This document shows positions 1-6,783 of a stretch of 64,000 nt of DNA, one piece after another. The notes beneath the pieces are model-generated. The model saw only the letters and a program-made list of their open reading frames with translations. It had not been told where the DNA came from and ran no database searches. The position numbers and the translations under genes are program-made. The DNA comes from Streptomyces armeniacus (GTDB taxonomy: Bacteria > Actinomycetota > Actinomycetes > Streptomycetales > Streptomycetaceae): NCBI RefSeq assembly GCF_003355155.1, contig NZ_CP031320.1, forward strand, positions 7,024,185 to 7,088,184. The letters are read 5' to 3'. The stretch's first letter is position 1. Each line of letters opens with the position of its first letter.

Positions 1-42
1 GGACTCCCACCCCGTATGCCGTCCTCCGCTTGAAAAAAAAAA
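1..42. other. Degraded Illumina adapter tail at contig edge
   Basis: Bases 13-42 closely follow the end of the Illumina P7 adapter (CGTATGCCGTCTTCTGCTTG then poly-A); here the word is CGTATGCCGTCCTCCGCTTG followed by ten A residues. A-rich sequence is out of place in DNA of this GC content. It truncates cysC, so it is a read-through artefact and not biology. Confidence 0.9.
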
Positions 43-50
43 CCTCCCCA

Positions 51-323
51 CGCCCGGGCCTTCACGCCGTGCGAGGCCAGCAGTTCGGCGACGAAGCCGA
101 TCCGCCGCACGTTGGTGTCCCGGTCCTCGGCGGAGAAGCCCAGCCCGGCGGAGAGGAACGTGCGGATCTCGTCCCCGTCCAGCACCTCCACCCGGTGCCC
201 CTGCCCCGCCAGCCGCCCGGCCAGCGCCCGCGCGATCGTCGTCTTGCCCGCACTGGGCAGACCCGTCAACCACACCGTCGCACCCCGCTCCAGGGCGTTT
301 CCGCCCCGGCCTGTGAGGCTCAT
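51..323 (-). CDS. cysC: Adenylylsulfate kinase CysC, C-terminus missing
   Basis: This is the N-terminal ~90 residues of APS kinase (ATP + adenylylsulfate to PAPS). The translation begins [19 protein letters not shown] and carries the P-loop GLPSAGKTT at about residues 21-29, the DGDEIR motif near residue 47 and the [16 protein letters not shown] stretch typical of CysC. A GGGAG ribosome site lies about 8 nt upstream of the ATG. The gene follows cysH in the same direction, as in Streptomyces sulfur operons where cysD and cysN come next. The 3' part is lost because the contig ends in adapter sequence, so the truncation is an assembly edge and does not indicate a pseudogene. Confidence 0.9.
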
Positions 324-335
324 CTGCCGCTCCCT

Positions 336-380
336 ACGTGTCCGTACGGGACGTGTCCGTACGGGACGTGTCCGTACGAG
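336..380. repeat. Three tandem copies of a 15-bp unit
   Basis: The unit ACGTGTCCGTACGGG is repeated three times (336-350, 351-365, 366-380, the last with one change) in the cysC-cysH spacer. It contains the CCGTACGG octamer that is frequent throughout the window. No function is evident. Confidence 0.9.
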
Positions 381-447
381 TCCCTGCCTGTCCGTACGAG
401 CCCGTACGCGCCGACTGTCCGCGTCCCCGCGGCGCTCCCCTCCGCAC

Positions 448-1164
448 TCACAGGTGCAGGCCGCACTCGGTCTTGCTGAAGCCCGCCCAGCGTCCCGCGC
501 GGGCGTCCTCGCCCTCCAGCACGCGCCGGGTGCAGGGCGCGCAGCCGACGGAGGCGTAACCGTCCGACAGCAGCGGGTTGGTGAGGACGCCGTGCTCGGC
601 GATGTACGCGTCCACGTCCTGCTGCGTCCAGCGCGCAATCGGCGACACCTTGACCTTCTGCCGCCGCTCGTCCCAGCCGACCACCGGCGTGAGCGAGCGG
701 GCCGGGGACTCGTCGCGTCGCAGGCCGGTCGCCCACGCGTCGTACGCCCGCAGCCCCTCCTCCAGCGGCTGGACCTTGCGCATCGCGCAGCACAGGTCGG
801 GGCTGCGGTCGTGCAGCCGCGGGCCGTACTGCGCGTCCTGCTCGGCCACGCTCTGCCGCGGGGTGAGGGTGATCACCTCGACGTCCATCACCGCTGCCAC
901 CGCGTCCCGTGTGCCGATCGTTTCCGGAAAGTGGTATCCGGTGTCGAGGAACACGACGTGAACTCCGGGCAACACGCGGGAGGCCAGGTGCGCGACCACC
1001 GCGTCCTCCATGGACGAGGTGACGCAGAAACGGGAGCCGAACGTGTCGGCGGCCCAGCGCAGCACCTCCAGCGCGGGCGCGTCCTCCAGCTCACGGCCCG
1101 CGTCCAGCGCGAGCTGCCGATGATGCGCTGTGGACGCCTCCTGTGGATCCTGAACGGTCGTCAT
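448..1164 (-). CDS. cysH: Phosphoadenylyl-/adenylyl-sulfate reductase CysH
   Basis: The 238-residue protein reduces activated sulfate (APS or PAPS) to sulfite with thioredoxin electrons. It has the PAPS-reductase fold sequences [11 protein letters not shown] (50-60) and [11 protein letters not shown] (72-82), and the C-terminal catalytic Cys234 in ECGLHL. Cys125-Cys126 and Cys208/Cys211 (GCAPCTR) form the CC...CxxC set of the 4Fe-4S class, which normally prefers APS. The start at 1164 is chosen because its ATG overlaps the stop of the upstream zinc-ribbon gene (ATGA) and the homologous sequence begins there; an in-frame extension to 1263 has no family similarity. It is translationally coupled inside the sulfur operon. 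Confidence 0.93.
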   Translation of the reverse strand: MTTVQDPQEASTAHHRQLALDAGRELEDAPALEVLRWAADTFGSRFCVTSSMEDAVVAHLASRVLPGVHVVFLDTGYHFPETIGTRDAVAAVMDVEVITLTPRQSVAEQDAQYGPRLHDRSPDLCCAMRKVQPLEEGLRAYDAWATGLRRDESPARSLTPVVGWDERRQKVKVSPIARWTQQDVDAYIAEHGVLTNPLLSDGYASVGCAPCTRRVLEGEDARAGRWAGFSKTECGLHL

Positions 1165-1361
1165 GGGGTGGTGCCCCCTTCGATGCCGGGTGGCTCGCGC
1201 CGCAGGCCCTTGGCCAGCAGCCCGAGGAAAGAAAGTGCGAATGCGCGGTTGCAGGACGAGCACTCCCAGGCCGCGCCGCCGCGCGGCGATTCCGCCTCGG
1301 AGGGGCGCAGGTCCTCGTCGCCGCAGTACGGGCAGTAGAACGGCGCGGCGCGCTCGGTCAC
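1161..1361 (-). CDS. Small zinc-ribbon protein of the sulfite reductase operon
   Basis: A 66-residue protein starting at GTG (TERAAPFYCPYCG). It has two CxxC pairs, CPYC near residue 10 and CSSC near 36, which predict a bound zinc ion, and a short hydrophobic stretch ALSFLGLLAKGL. Its GTG overlaps the sulfite reductase stop (GTGA) and its TGA overlaps the cysH ATG (ATGA), so it is sandwiched by two translational couplings. An equivalent small ORF sits between sulfite reductase and cysH in other Streptomyces. Its role is unknown; a metal- or redox-linked accessory function in sulfite reduction is inferred only from position. Confidence 0.85.
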   Translation of the reverse strand: MTERAAPFYCPYCGDEDLRPSEAESPRGGAAWECSSCNRAFALSFLGLLAKGLRREPPGIEGGTTP

Positions 1362-3055
1362 TTGAGCGCCCCTTCGTCCGCGCGGGCCGCCCACTGCGCG
1401 AAGCGCTCGCCGTCCGCGCGCTGTTCCTGGAAGGCCCGGAGCACGCGCTCGATGTAGTCGGGGAGTTCCTCGGCGGTGACCTTCAGCCCGCGTACCTTGC
1501 GGCCGAAGCCGGGCTCCATGCCGAGGGAGCCGCCGAGGTGCACCTGGAAGCCGTCGACCTGCTCGCCGTCGGCGTCCGTGACGAGCTGCCCCTTGAGACC
1601 GATGTCCGCGACCTGGATACGGGCGCAGGAGTTGGGGCAGCCGTTGACGTTGATGGTGACGGGCTCGTCGAAGTCCGGCAGCCGGCGCTCGAGTTCGTCG
1701 ATCACCGAGATCCCGCGCTGCTTCGTCTCGACGATCGCGAGCTTGCAGAACTCCAGGCCCGTGCAGGCCATCGTGCCGCGCCGGAAGACGGACGGCTTCG
1801 TGGTGAGGTCCAGCGCCGCCAGCCCCTCCGAGAGCGGCTCGACCTGGTCCTCCTCGACGTCGAGGATCAGCATCTTCTGCTCGACGGTCGTACGGACGCG
1901 CCCCGATCCGTGCGCCTCCGCGAGATCCGCGATCTTGCTGAGCGTCGTGCCGTCCACGCGGCCCACGCGCGGCGCGAAGCCGACGTAGAACCGGCCGTCG
2001 TGCTGCTCGTGCACGCCCACGTGGTCCCGCCACTGCTGGAGCGGCTTCTCGGGCGCGGGGCCGTCGGCGAGCGTACGGAGCAGGTACTCCTTCTCCAGCA
2101 CCTCCCGGAACTTCTCCGGGCCCCAGTCGGCCACCAGGAACTTCAGCCGGGCACGGGTGCGCAGCCTGCGGTAGCCGTAGTCGCGGAAGATCGAGACGAC
2201 GCCCTCGTGGACGTCGGCGACGTCCTCCAGCGGCACCCAGGCCCCGAGCCGTACGCCGAGCTTGGGGTTGGTGGACAGGCCGCCGCCGACCCAGACGTCG
2301 AAGCCCGGACCGAGTTCGGGGTGCTCGACGCCGACGAACGCGACGTCGTTGATCTCGTGCGCCACGTCCAGCAGCGGCGAACCGGAGACTGCGGTCTTGA
2401 ACTTGCGCGGCAGGTTCGAGTACGCCTTGTTGCCCACGACCCGGCGGCTGATCTCCTCGACGGCGGGAGTGCCGTCGATGATCTCGTCCTTGGCGATGCC
2501 CGCGACCGGCGAACCCAGCACGACGCGCGGGGTGTCGCCGCACGCCTCCGTGGTGGACAGCCCGACGGCCTCCAGCCGGCGCCAGATCTCCGGCATGTCC
2601 TCGATGCGGATCCAGTGGAACTGCACGTTCTGCCGGTTGGTGATGTCCGCGGTGCCGCGGGCGAACTCCTGCGAGATCTCACCGACGACCCGCAGCTGGC
2701 GGGTCGTCAGCGCGCCGCCGTCGATGCGGACGCGGAGCATGAAGAACTCGTCGTCCAGCTCCTCCGGGTCCAGTACGGCGGTCTTGCCGCCGCTGATCCC
2801 GGGCTTGCGCTGGGTGTAGAGACCCCACCAGCGCATCCGGCCGCGCAGGTCGGCGCCGTCGATGGAGTCGAAGCCGGCGTGCGCGTAGATCGTCTCAATG
2901 CGTGTCCGCACATTGAGACCGTCGTCGTCCTTCTTGGTCTGCTCGTTGCCGTTGAGCGGCGTGAAGTGCCCGGCGGCCCACTGGCCTTCGCCGCGGTGCC
3001 GGCCCGCCTTGCGGCGGGACCGTTCGGTGGCGGGAGGCTGGGGGGTGTCGGCCAT
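1358..3055 (-). CDS. sir: Ferredoxin-dependent assimilatory sulfite reductase
   Basis: The 565-residue enzyme reduces sulfite to sulfide by six electrons, using sirohaem and a 4Fe-4S cluster. The cluster ligands appear in CTGLEFCKLAI and NGCPNSCAR (C-x5-C ... C-x3-C). Tyr80 (GLYTQRK) and Cys172 (EACGDTPR) are 92 residues apart, the same spacing as the Tyr69-Cys161 crosslink described for the Mycobacterium tuberculosis enzyme NirA, which supports a sulfite rather than nitrite role. The ATG at 3055 follows AAGGAC by about 9 nt; longer in-frame starts lack similarity. It heads the operon behind a cysteine leader peptide. Confidence 0.93.
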   Translation of the reverse strand: MADTPQPPATERSRRKAGRHRGEGQWAAGHFTPLNGNEQTKKDDDGLNVRTRIETIYAHAGFDSIDGADLRGRMRWWGLYTQRKPGISGGKTAVLDPEELDDEFFMLRVRIDGGALTTRQLRVVGEISQEFARGTADITNRQNVQFHWIRIEDMPEIWRRLEAVGLSTTEACGDTPRVVLGSPVAGIAKDEIIDGTPAVEEISRRVVGNKAYSNLPRKFKTAVSGSPLLDVAHEINDVAFVGVEHPELGPGFDVWVGGGLSTNPKLGVRLGAWVPLEDVADVHEGVVSIFRDYGYRRLRTRARLKFLVADWGPEKFREVLEKEYLLRTLADGPAPEKPLQQWRDHVGVHEQHDGRFYVGFAPRVGRVDGTTLSKIADLAEAHGSGRVRTTVEQKMLILDVEEDQVEPLSEGLAALDLTTKPSVFRRGTMACTGLEFCKLAIVETKQRGISVIDELERRLPDFDEPVTINVNGCPNSCARIQVADIGLKGQLVTDADGEQVDGFQVHLGGSLGMEPGFGRKVRGLKVTAEELPDYIERVLRAFQEQRADGERFAQWAARADEGALK

Positions 3056-3260
3056 GGCGAATACGTCCTTCGAACTCCGGGACTGACGGATGGCGGGAGA
3101 GTGTGCGTCTCGGGCTGGCCCGAACCGCCTGCGCTGCCCGCGGGCAGCATTGCGACCTGCGCATACGCGCGTGGCGCGGCATGCGCGCAGGAGGTTCTCA
3201 GGGGTGAGCACAGGCCCGCGACGATGGGGGCGGCTCAGGGGGACGGCGGTGCTGGGACTG

Positions 3261-3344
3261 TCAGCCCGCCGGACACATGGCGCTGGACATGCGGCAGAGG
3301 TCGACGTGGCGTCGACTCACCAAGGCGATTCCAGCTCGAGACAT
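3261..3344 (-). CDS. Cysteine-containing leader peptide upstream of sir
   Basis: A 27-residue ORF, MSRAGIALVSRRHVDLCRMS followed by SAMCPAG, matches the actinobacterial putative leader peptide pattern (basic HVDLCR core, second Cys near the end) found ahead of sulfur assimilation genes. It lies about 205 nt upstream of the sulfite reductase start in the same direction. Cysteine-responsive attenuation by Cys-rich leader ORFs has been described in mycobacteria; the same mechanism here is inferred. No convincing Shine-Dalgarno sequence precedes the ATG, so leaderless translation is possible. Confidence 0.75.
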   Translation of the reverse strand: MSRAGIALVSRRHVDLCRMSSAMCPAG

Positions 3345-3386
3345 GGGAGAAAGCCTGACACGGGGCCCGGGGCCAGTCCACCACGA

Positions 3387-3422
3387 TCCATCATATGGAC
3401 AGCCTGGTCCCGCATCGCGGGA
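3387..3422 (-). promoter_or_regulatory. Two inverted repeats upstream of the sulfur leader peptide
   Basis: TCCATCATATGGA (3387-3399) has perfect 5-bp arms and overlaps a minus-strand TATGAT that resembles a -10 hexamer (3390-3395). TCCCGCATCGCGGGA (3408-3422) has perfect 6-bp arms. They lie 43-78 nt upstream of the leader peptide start. They may be an operator and promoter; the outer hairpin could instead terminate the acetyltransferase gene ending at 3458. Confidence 0.4.
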
Positions 3423-3457
3423 TGGTGTGCCGCCGGTCACACTGCCGCGTTCCGGGT

Positions 3458-4051
3458 TTACCGCGGGTTGGCCCCGCCGTGCGCGCCCGGCCACGGCCCG
3501 GGCGGTGCGGCCGCCGGCTCCTCGGCGGTGGTGGTGTCGTAGCGCCGGAACCCGCGGCGCTCGTAGTTCGCGAGGGCGTGCGGCCCGTCCTTGCTGCAGG
3601 TGTGCACCCACACCCGCCCCGTCGGCGTACAGCCGTCCCACCGCTCGGCCAGGTCCCACGCGCGCGCGGTGCCGTACGAGAGCAGGTGCCCGCCGATACG
3701 GCGGCCGCGGAACGCTGGAATCAGCCCGAAGTAGCTGATCTCGACCACGCCGTCCGCCGCGCCGCCGTCCAGTTCGATGAAACCGGCGGGCGTCCCGCGG
3801 TCGTACGCCACCCACGTCTCCACGCCCGGCCGGTCCAGGAACGCGCGCCACTCCGCGAGGCTCCAGTCGAGCCGGTCGGTCCACGTCACGTCGCCGCCGA
3901 CGGCGGTGTAGAGGAAGCGGCTGAACTCCGGGCTGGGGATCTCGGCGCGCGCTATCCGTATGCCGGACTCGGTGTCCGGGATGTGGGCGGGCTGGAGGTT
4001 CTCGGGGGCGTTCTGCTCCAGCCACCAGGTGGTGACGGTGACGGTGGACAT
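3458..4051 (-). CDS. GNAT family N-acetyltransferase
   Basis: The 197-residue protein has a single GNAT fold. The acetyl-CoA pyrophosphate loop is visible as AFRGRRIGGHLL (about residues 113-124), preceded by the beta-strand segment VEISYFGLIP and followed by NYERRGF near residue 167, all typical of GNAT domain order. The substrate cannot be read from the sequence. It is a single gene, same strand as the sulfur operon but separated by a ~110-nt spacer, and divergent from the PfkB kinase. The last ~20 residues are Ala/Pro/Gly rich. Confidence 0.85.
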   Translation of the reverse strand: MSTVTVTTWWLEQNAPENLQPAHIPDTESGIRIARAEIPSPEFSRFLYTAVGGDVTWTDRLDWSLAEWRAFLDRPGVETWVAYDRGTPAGFIELDGGAADGVVEISYFGLIPAFRGRRIGGHLLSYGTARAWDLAERWDGCTPTGRVWVHTCSKDGPHALANYERRGFRRYDTTTAEEPAAAPPGPWPGAHGGANPR

Positions 4052-4215
4052 GGCCGCAGTGTAGGTCGGCGGCGACGGGCATCCGCCGCCGGCCGGCGCT
4101 CCGTGAAGCCCGCGGAGCGCCCCTTCCGTGCCCGATTGCGCGCCGGACGTGCCCGAGTGCCGAGAGGGGCCGCCGACGCGTTGACTTCGGGAAACGGGCC
4201 TGTTGGACTCCCGCC

Positions 4216-5187
4216 ATGACCGCCGCTCCCACCCCCGCAGCCCCCGTCGCCGTGCTCGGCGAATGCGTCGCCGACGCCTTCGTCACACCGGCGCCCGCGA
4301 GCACGCCACCGGGCGCGCCCGCCATGGGACTGGAGGTGCTGCCCGGCGGCGGACCGGCGAACACGGCCGTGGCCCTGTCCCGGCTCGGCACCCCGACCCG
4401 TTTCCTCGCCCGCCTCTCCGCGGACGTCTTCGGGCGCCTCTTCCGCGAGCACCTCGAGACATCGGGCGTCGACCTGGGCTCGACGGTGGCCGCACCCGAG
4501 TCCAGCACCCTCGCCGTCGCCGACCTCGACGCCGACGGCCGCGCCGACTACTCCTTCCACGCCGAGGGCGCCGCCGACTGGCAGTGGACCCCGCGCGAAC
4601 TGGCCGACGCGGCACAGTCCCCGGTGTCCTGCCTGCACACCGGCTCGCTGGCACTCGTACGGCCACCGGGCGGCGCGTACGTCGAGGAGCTGCTCGCCGA
4701 CGTACGGGCGCGGGCCACCGTCTCCGTCGACCCCAACGTGCGGCCGCTCCTCGTCGACCCCGCCGACTACCGTGCCCGGCTGCCGCACTGGTGCGCCGCC
4801 GCCGACATCCTCCGCCTCTCCGACGACGACCTCGCCCACCTGCGCCCCGGCGAGACACCCGAGGCCGCCGCCGACGTCTTCCACGGGCACGGCACCCGGC
4901 TGGTGGTCGTCACACTCGGCGCGGACGGCGTGTTCGCGTCCCTCGACGGGAAGCGGCTGCACGTACCGGCACCGCAGGTCACGGTCGTGGACACGGTTGG
5001 CGCGGGCGACTCGTTCATGGCGGGCTTCCTGCACGCGCTGCACCGCGACGGGGCACTGGGCGGACGGCTCGACGGGCTCGGCACGGACGGCGTCGAGACG
5101 GCGCTCCGGCTCGGCACGCGGATCGCGGCGGCGGTGTGCGCCGTACGCGGCGCCAACCCGCCCTGGGGGCACGCACTGGCGGACTGA
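4216..5187 (+). CDS. PfkB/ribokinase family carbohydrate kinase
   Basis: The 323-residue protein phosphorylates a sugar or related alcohol with ATP. The N-terminal PfkB signature GGGPANTAVALSRLG (about 43-57) and the C-terminal signature DTVGAGDSFMAGFLH (about 257-271), which contains the catalytic Asp in GAGD, are intact. The best general match is fructokinase-like PfkB enzymes; the substrate is undetermined. No clear Shine-Dalgarno site precedes the ATG (TGTTGGACTCCCGCC), so a leaderless or weak start is possible. The next gene begins about 70 nt downstream on the same strand but is unrelated. Confidence 0.85.
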   Translation: MTAAPTPAAPVAVLGECVADAFVTPAPASTPPGAPAMGLEVLPGGGPANTAVALSRLGTPTRFLARLSADVFGRLFREHLETSGVDLGSTVAAPESSTLAVADLDADGRADYSFHAEGAADWQWTPRELADAAQSPVSCLHTGSLALVRPPGGAYVEELLADVRARATVSVDPNVRPLLVDPADYRARLPHWCAAADILRLSDDDLAHLRPGETPEAAADVFHGHGTRLVVVTLGADGVFASLDGKRLHVPAPQVTVVDTVGAGDSFMAGFLHALHRDGALGGRLDGLGTDGVETALRLGTRIAAAVCAVRGANPPWGHALAD

Positions 5188-5258
5188 GGCGCGACCCTGC
5201 TGCGTACGGGTGTCGGGGCCGTCCCGGGGGGCGGCGCGCGTACGGATACTTTAGGGAA

Positions 5259-6464
5259 GTGCAAGCAGCCCACGAACCCCCCGAGCACCCCTCCGGAGAG
5301 GCCTCGTCCGGAGGCGCCTCCGCCGGGGCCTCTCCGGACGGAGCGGCGTCGTCCGGTGAGGGCTCGTCCTCGGCCGGAGCCCTGCGCAGAGCACGCGTCA
5401 TGTACAGCAACGTCCCCAAACGCAAACTGGCATGGCTGCTGCTGAAGGACACCGTCAACTCCTGCATGGAGTACCGCGTGATCGGCCTCGCCGCCGAAGC
5501 CGCCTTCTTCACGCTGATCTCCATCCCGCCCCTGCTCCTCGGCCTGATCGGGATGCTCGGCTACCTCGACACCTGGGTCGATCTGGACACCATCCAGTCG
5601 ATCCGCCGCAACTTCCTCGAGGCCTCGCAGACCGTCCTCTCCGACCGGGGCGTCGACCAGATCGCCCGGCCGCTCATCGACGACGTCATCAAGGGCGGCC
5701 GCCCCGACGTCATCTCGCTCGGCTTCGCGCTCGCCCTGTGGTCCGGCTCGCGCGCGGTGAACGTCTTCATCGACACCATCACCGTCATGTACGGCCTCGA
5801 CGGCCACCGCGGCATCATCAAGACCCGGCTGCTCGCCTTCCTGCTCTACCTGGCCGCACTCGTCATCGGCCTCGTCGCCCTCCCGCTGATGGTCGCGGGC
5901 CCGGACACCGCCGTACGGCTGCTGCCGCAGACGGAGTGGCTGGTCGAAACGTTCTACTGGCCGCTGGTGCTGCTCCTCTCGATCATCTTCCTGACGACGC
6001 TGTACCACGTGTCCGTACCCGTACGGTCGCCCTGGCGCGAGGACGTACCGGGCGCGCTGGTCGCCCTCGTCATGTGGGTACTGGGCAGCTTCCTGCTGCG
6101 CGTCTACCTCACGAACACCGTGGAGGGGCCGACCATCTACGGCTCCCTGGCCGCGCCCGTCGCCGTACTGCTGTGGATCGGCATCTCCGCCTTCGCGGTA
6201 CTCGTGGGCGCGGCGGTGAACGCCGCCATCGACCACGTATGGCCGTCCGTCGCCACGGCGGCCGCGCGCCGCATCACCGAGCAGGCACGCGAAAAGGCCG
6301 CGGCGGAGGTCATCGCCGCGGCGGCGGCACGGCGCGCGATGCGCGACGCGGAGGGGGAGGGCGACGGCGACGGCGACCCGCCGGCGGAATTCCCGGAACG
6401 CTGGACGAAGTTCCTCCCCCCGAGCGACATCCGCGCCAGACTCCGGTCACGAAACCGCCCCTGA
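5259..6464 (+). CDS. YihY/BrkB family inner membrane protein
   Basis: From the proposed GTG the product is 401 residues. A Gly/Ser/Ala-rich cytoplasmic leader of about 47 residues precedes MYSNVPKRKLAW, after which the YihY pattern begins: an amphipathic segment, then about six membrane helices (for example FFTLISIPPLLLGLIGML, LLAFLLYLAALVIGLVALPL, VAVLLWIGISAFAVLVGAAV) with the conserved TIYGSLAAPVAVLLW. The C-terminus is charged and Asp/Gly rich. An AGGGAA motif abuts the GTG. The ATG at 5400 would give 354 residues and is an equally reasonable start. The family is widespread; its function is unknown, and old links to ribonuclease BN are considered wrong. Confidence 0.82.
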   Translation: MQAAHEPPEHPSGEASSGGASAGASPDGAASSGEGSSSAGALRRARVMYSNVPKRKLAWLLLKDTVNSCMEYRVIGLAAEAAFFTLISIPPLLLGLIGMLGYLDTWVDLDTIQSIRRNFLEASQTVLSDRGVDQIARPLIDDVIKGGRPDVISLGFALALWSGSRAVNVFIDTITVMYGLDGHRGIIKTRLLAFLLYLAALVIGLVALPLMVAGPDTAVRLLPQTEWLVETFYWPLVLLLSIIFLTTLYHVSVPVRSPWREDVPGALVALVMWVLGSFLLRVYLTNTVEGPTIYGSLAAPVAVLLWIGISAFAVLVGAAVNAAIDHVWPSVATAAARRITEQAREKAAAEVIAAAAARRAMRDAEGEGDGDGDPPAEFPERWTKFLPPSDIRARLRSRNRP

Positions 6465-6485
6465 CGCGTTTTTGCTTGTGCCCCA

Positions 6486-6511
6486 CATGGCGGTGACGGT
6501 CAGTCGCCATG
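6486..6511 (+). terminator. Hairpin downstream of the YihY gene
   Basis: Perfect 7-bp arms CATGGCG/CGCCATG flank an inner TGAC/GTCA pair, giving a long near-perfect stem 22 nt after the stop codon. A second stem, GGGCC/GGCCC, follows at 6521-6534. There is no T-run. It probably acts as a terminator, though a palindromic protein-binding site is possible. Confidence 0.55.
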
Positions 6512-6550
6512 CCTCCCCCTGGGCCTGGCGGCCCGGGTGGTACCCCCTGA

Positions 6551-6708
6551 ACCCTCACCGGGGTGGTTGCGCGCCGCGTCGGCGGGATCATGTGCGGGTC
6601 CGTCGCCCTGCGGAGCGTCGACCCGCGCGACGGCGCGCTCGACTCGGCGTCGGGGGCGAACCGCAATCTCTTTCCGCCGCAGCGGCGCGCAACCACCGCG
6701 GTGCGGGT
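6551..6708. repeat. 158-bp non-coding block with 27-bp imperfect terminal inverted repeats
   Basis: The arms at 6551-6577 and 6682-6708 include a perfect 16-bp inverted match, GGTGGTTGCGCGCCGC and GCGGCGCGCAACCACC, extended outward with two mismatches in 11. The 104-bp interior is GC-rich and has no credible ORF. This fills most of the 319-bp gap between the YihY and MFS genes. It could be a MITE-like element or a structured RNA; no target duplication was recognised. Confidence 0.6.
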
Positions 6709-6746
6709 CCGGCGGCATCCTCGGCGGCAGAGCGCCAAATATGTGT

Positions 6747-6776
6747 TTGACGGTCAGCGACGGCGCCGCGCAGACT
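6747..6776 (+). promoter_or_regulatory. Putative promoter of the MFS gene (leaderless)
   Basis: TTGACG (6747-6752) and CAGACT (6771-6776) are separated by 18 bp. The GTG start codon at 6784 falls 8 nt after the -10 box, where transcription should start, and no ribosome site precedes it, so a leaderless transcript is predicted. Confidence 0.5.
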
Positions 6777-6783
6777 CCCCTCC

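Noticed and set aside
4203..6464. A 753-codon ORF joining the end of the PfkB region to the YihY protein
   Set aside because: The first ~350 codons are an Arg/Pro-rich shadow of the kinase frame; homology to YihY begins only after 5259-5400.
6310..6738. Small ORFs in the YihY-MFS spacer (both strands)
   Set aside because: They are Arg/Pro-rich, overlap the inverted repeats and lack ribosome sites.
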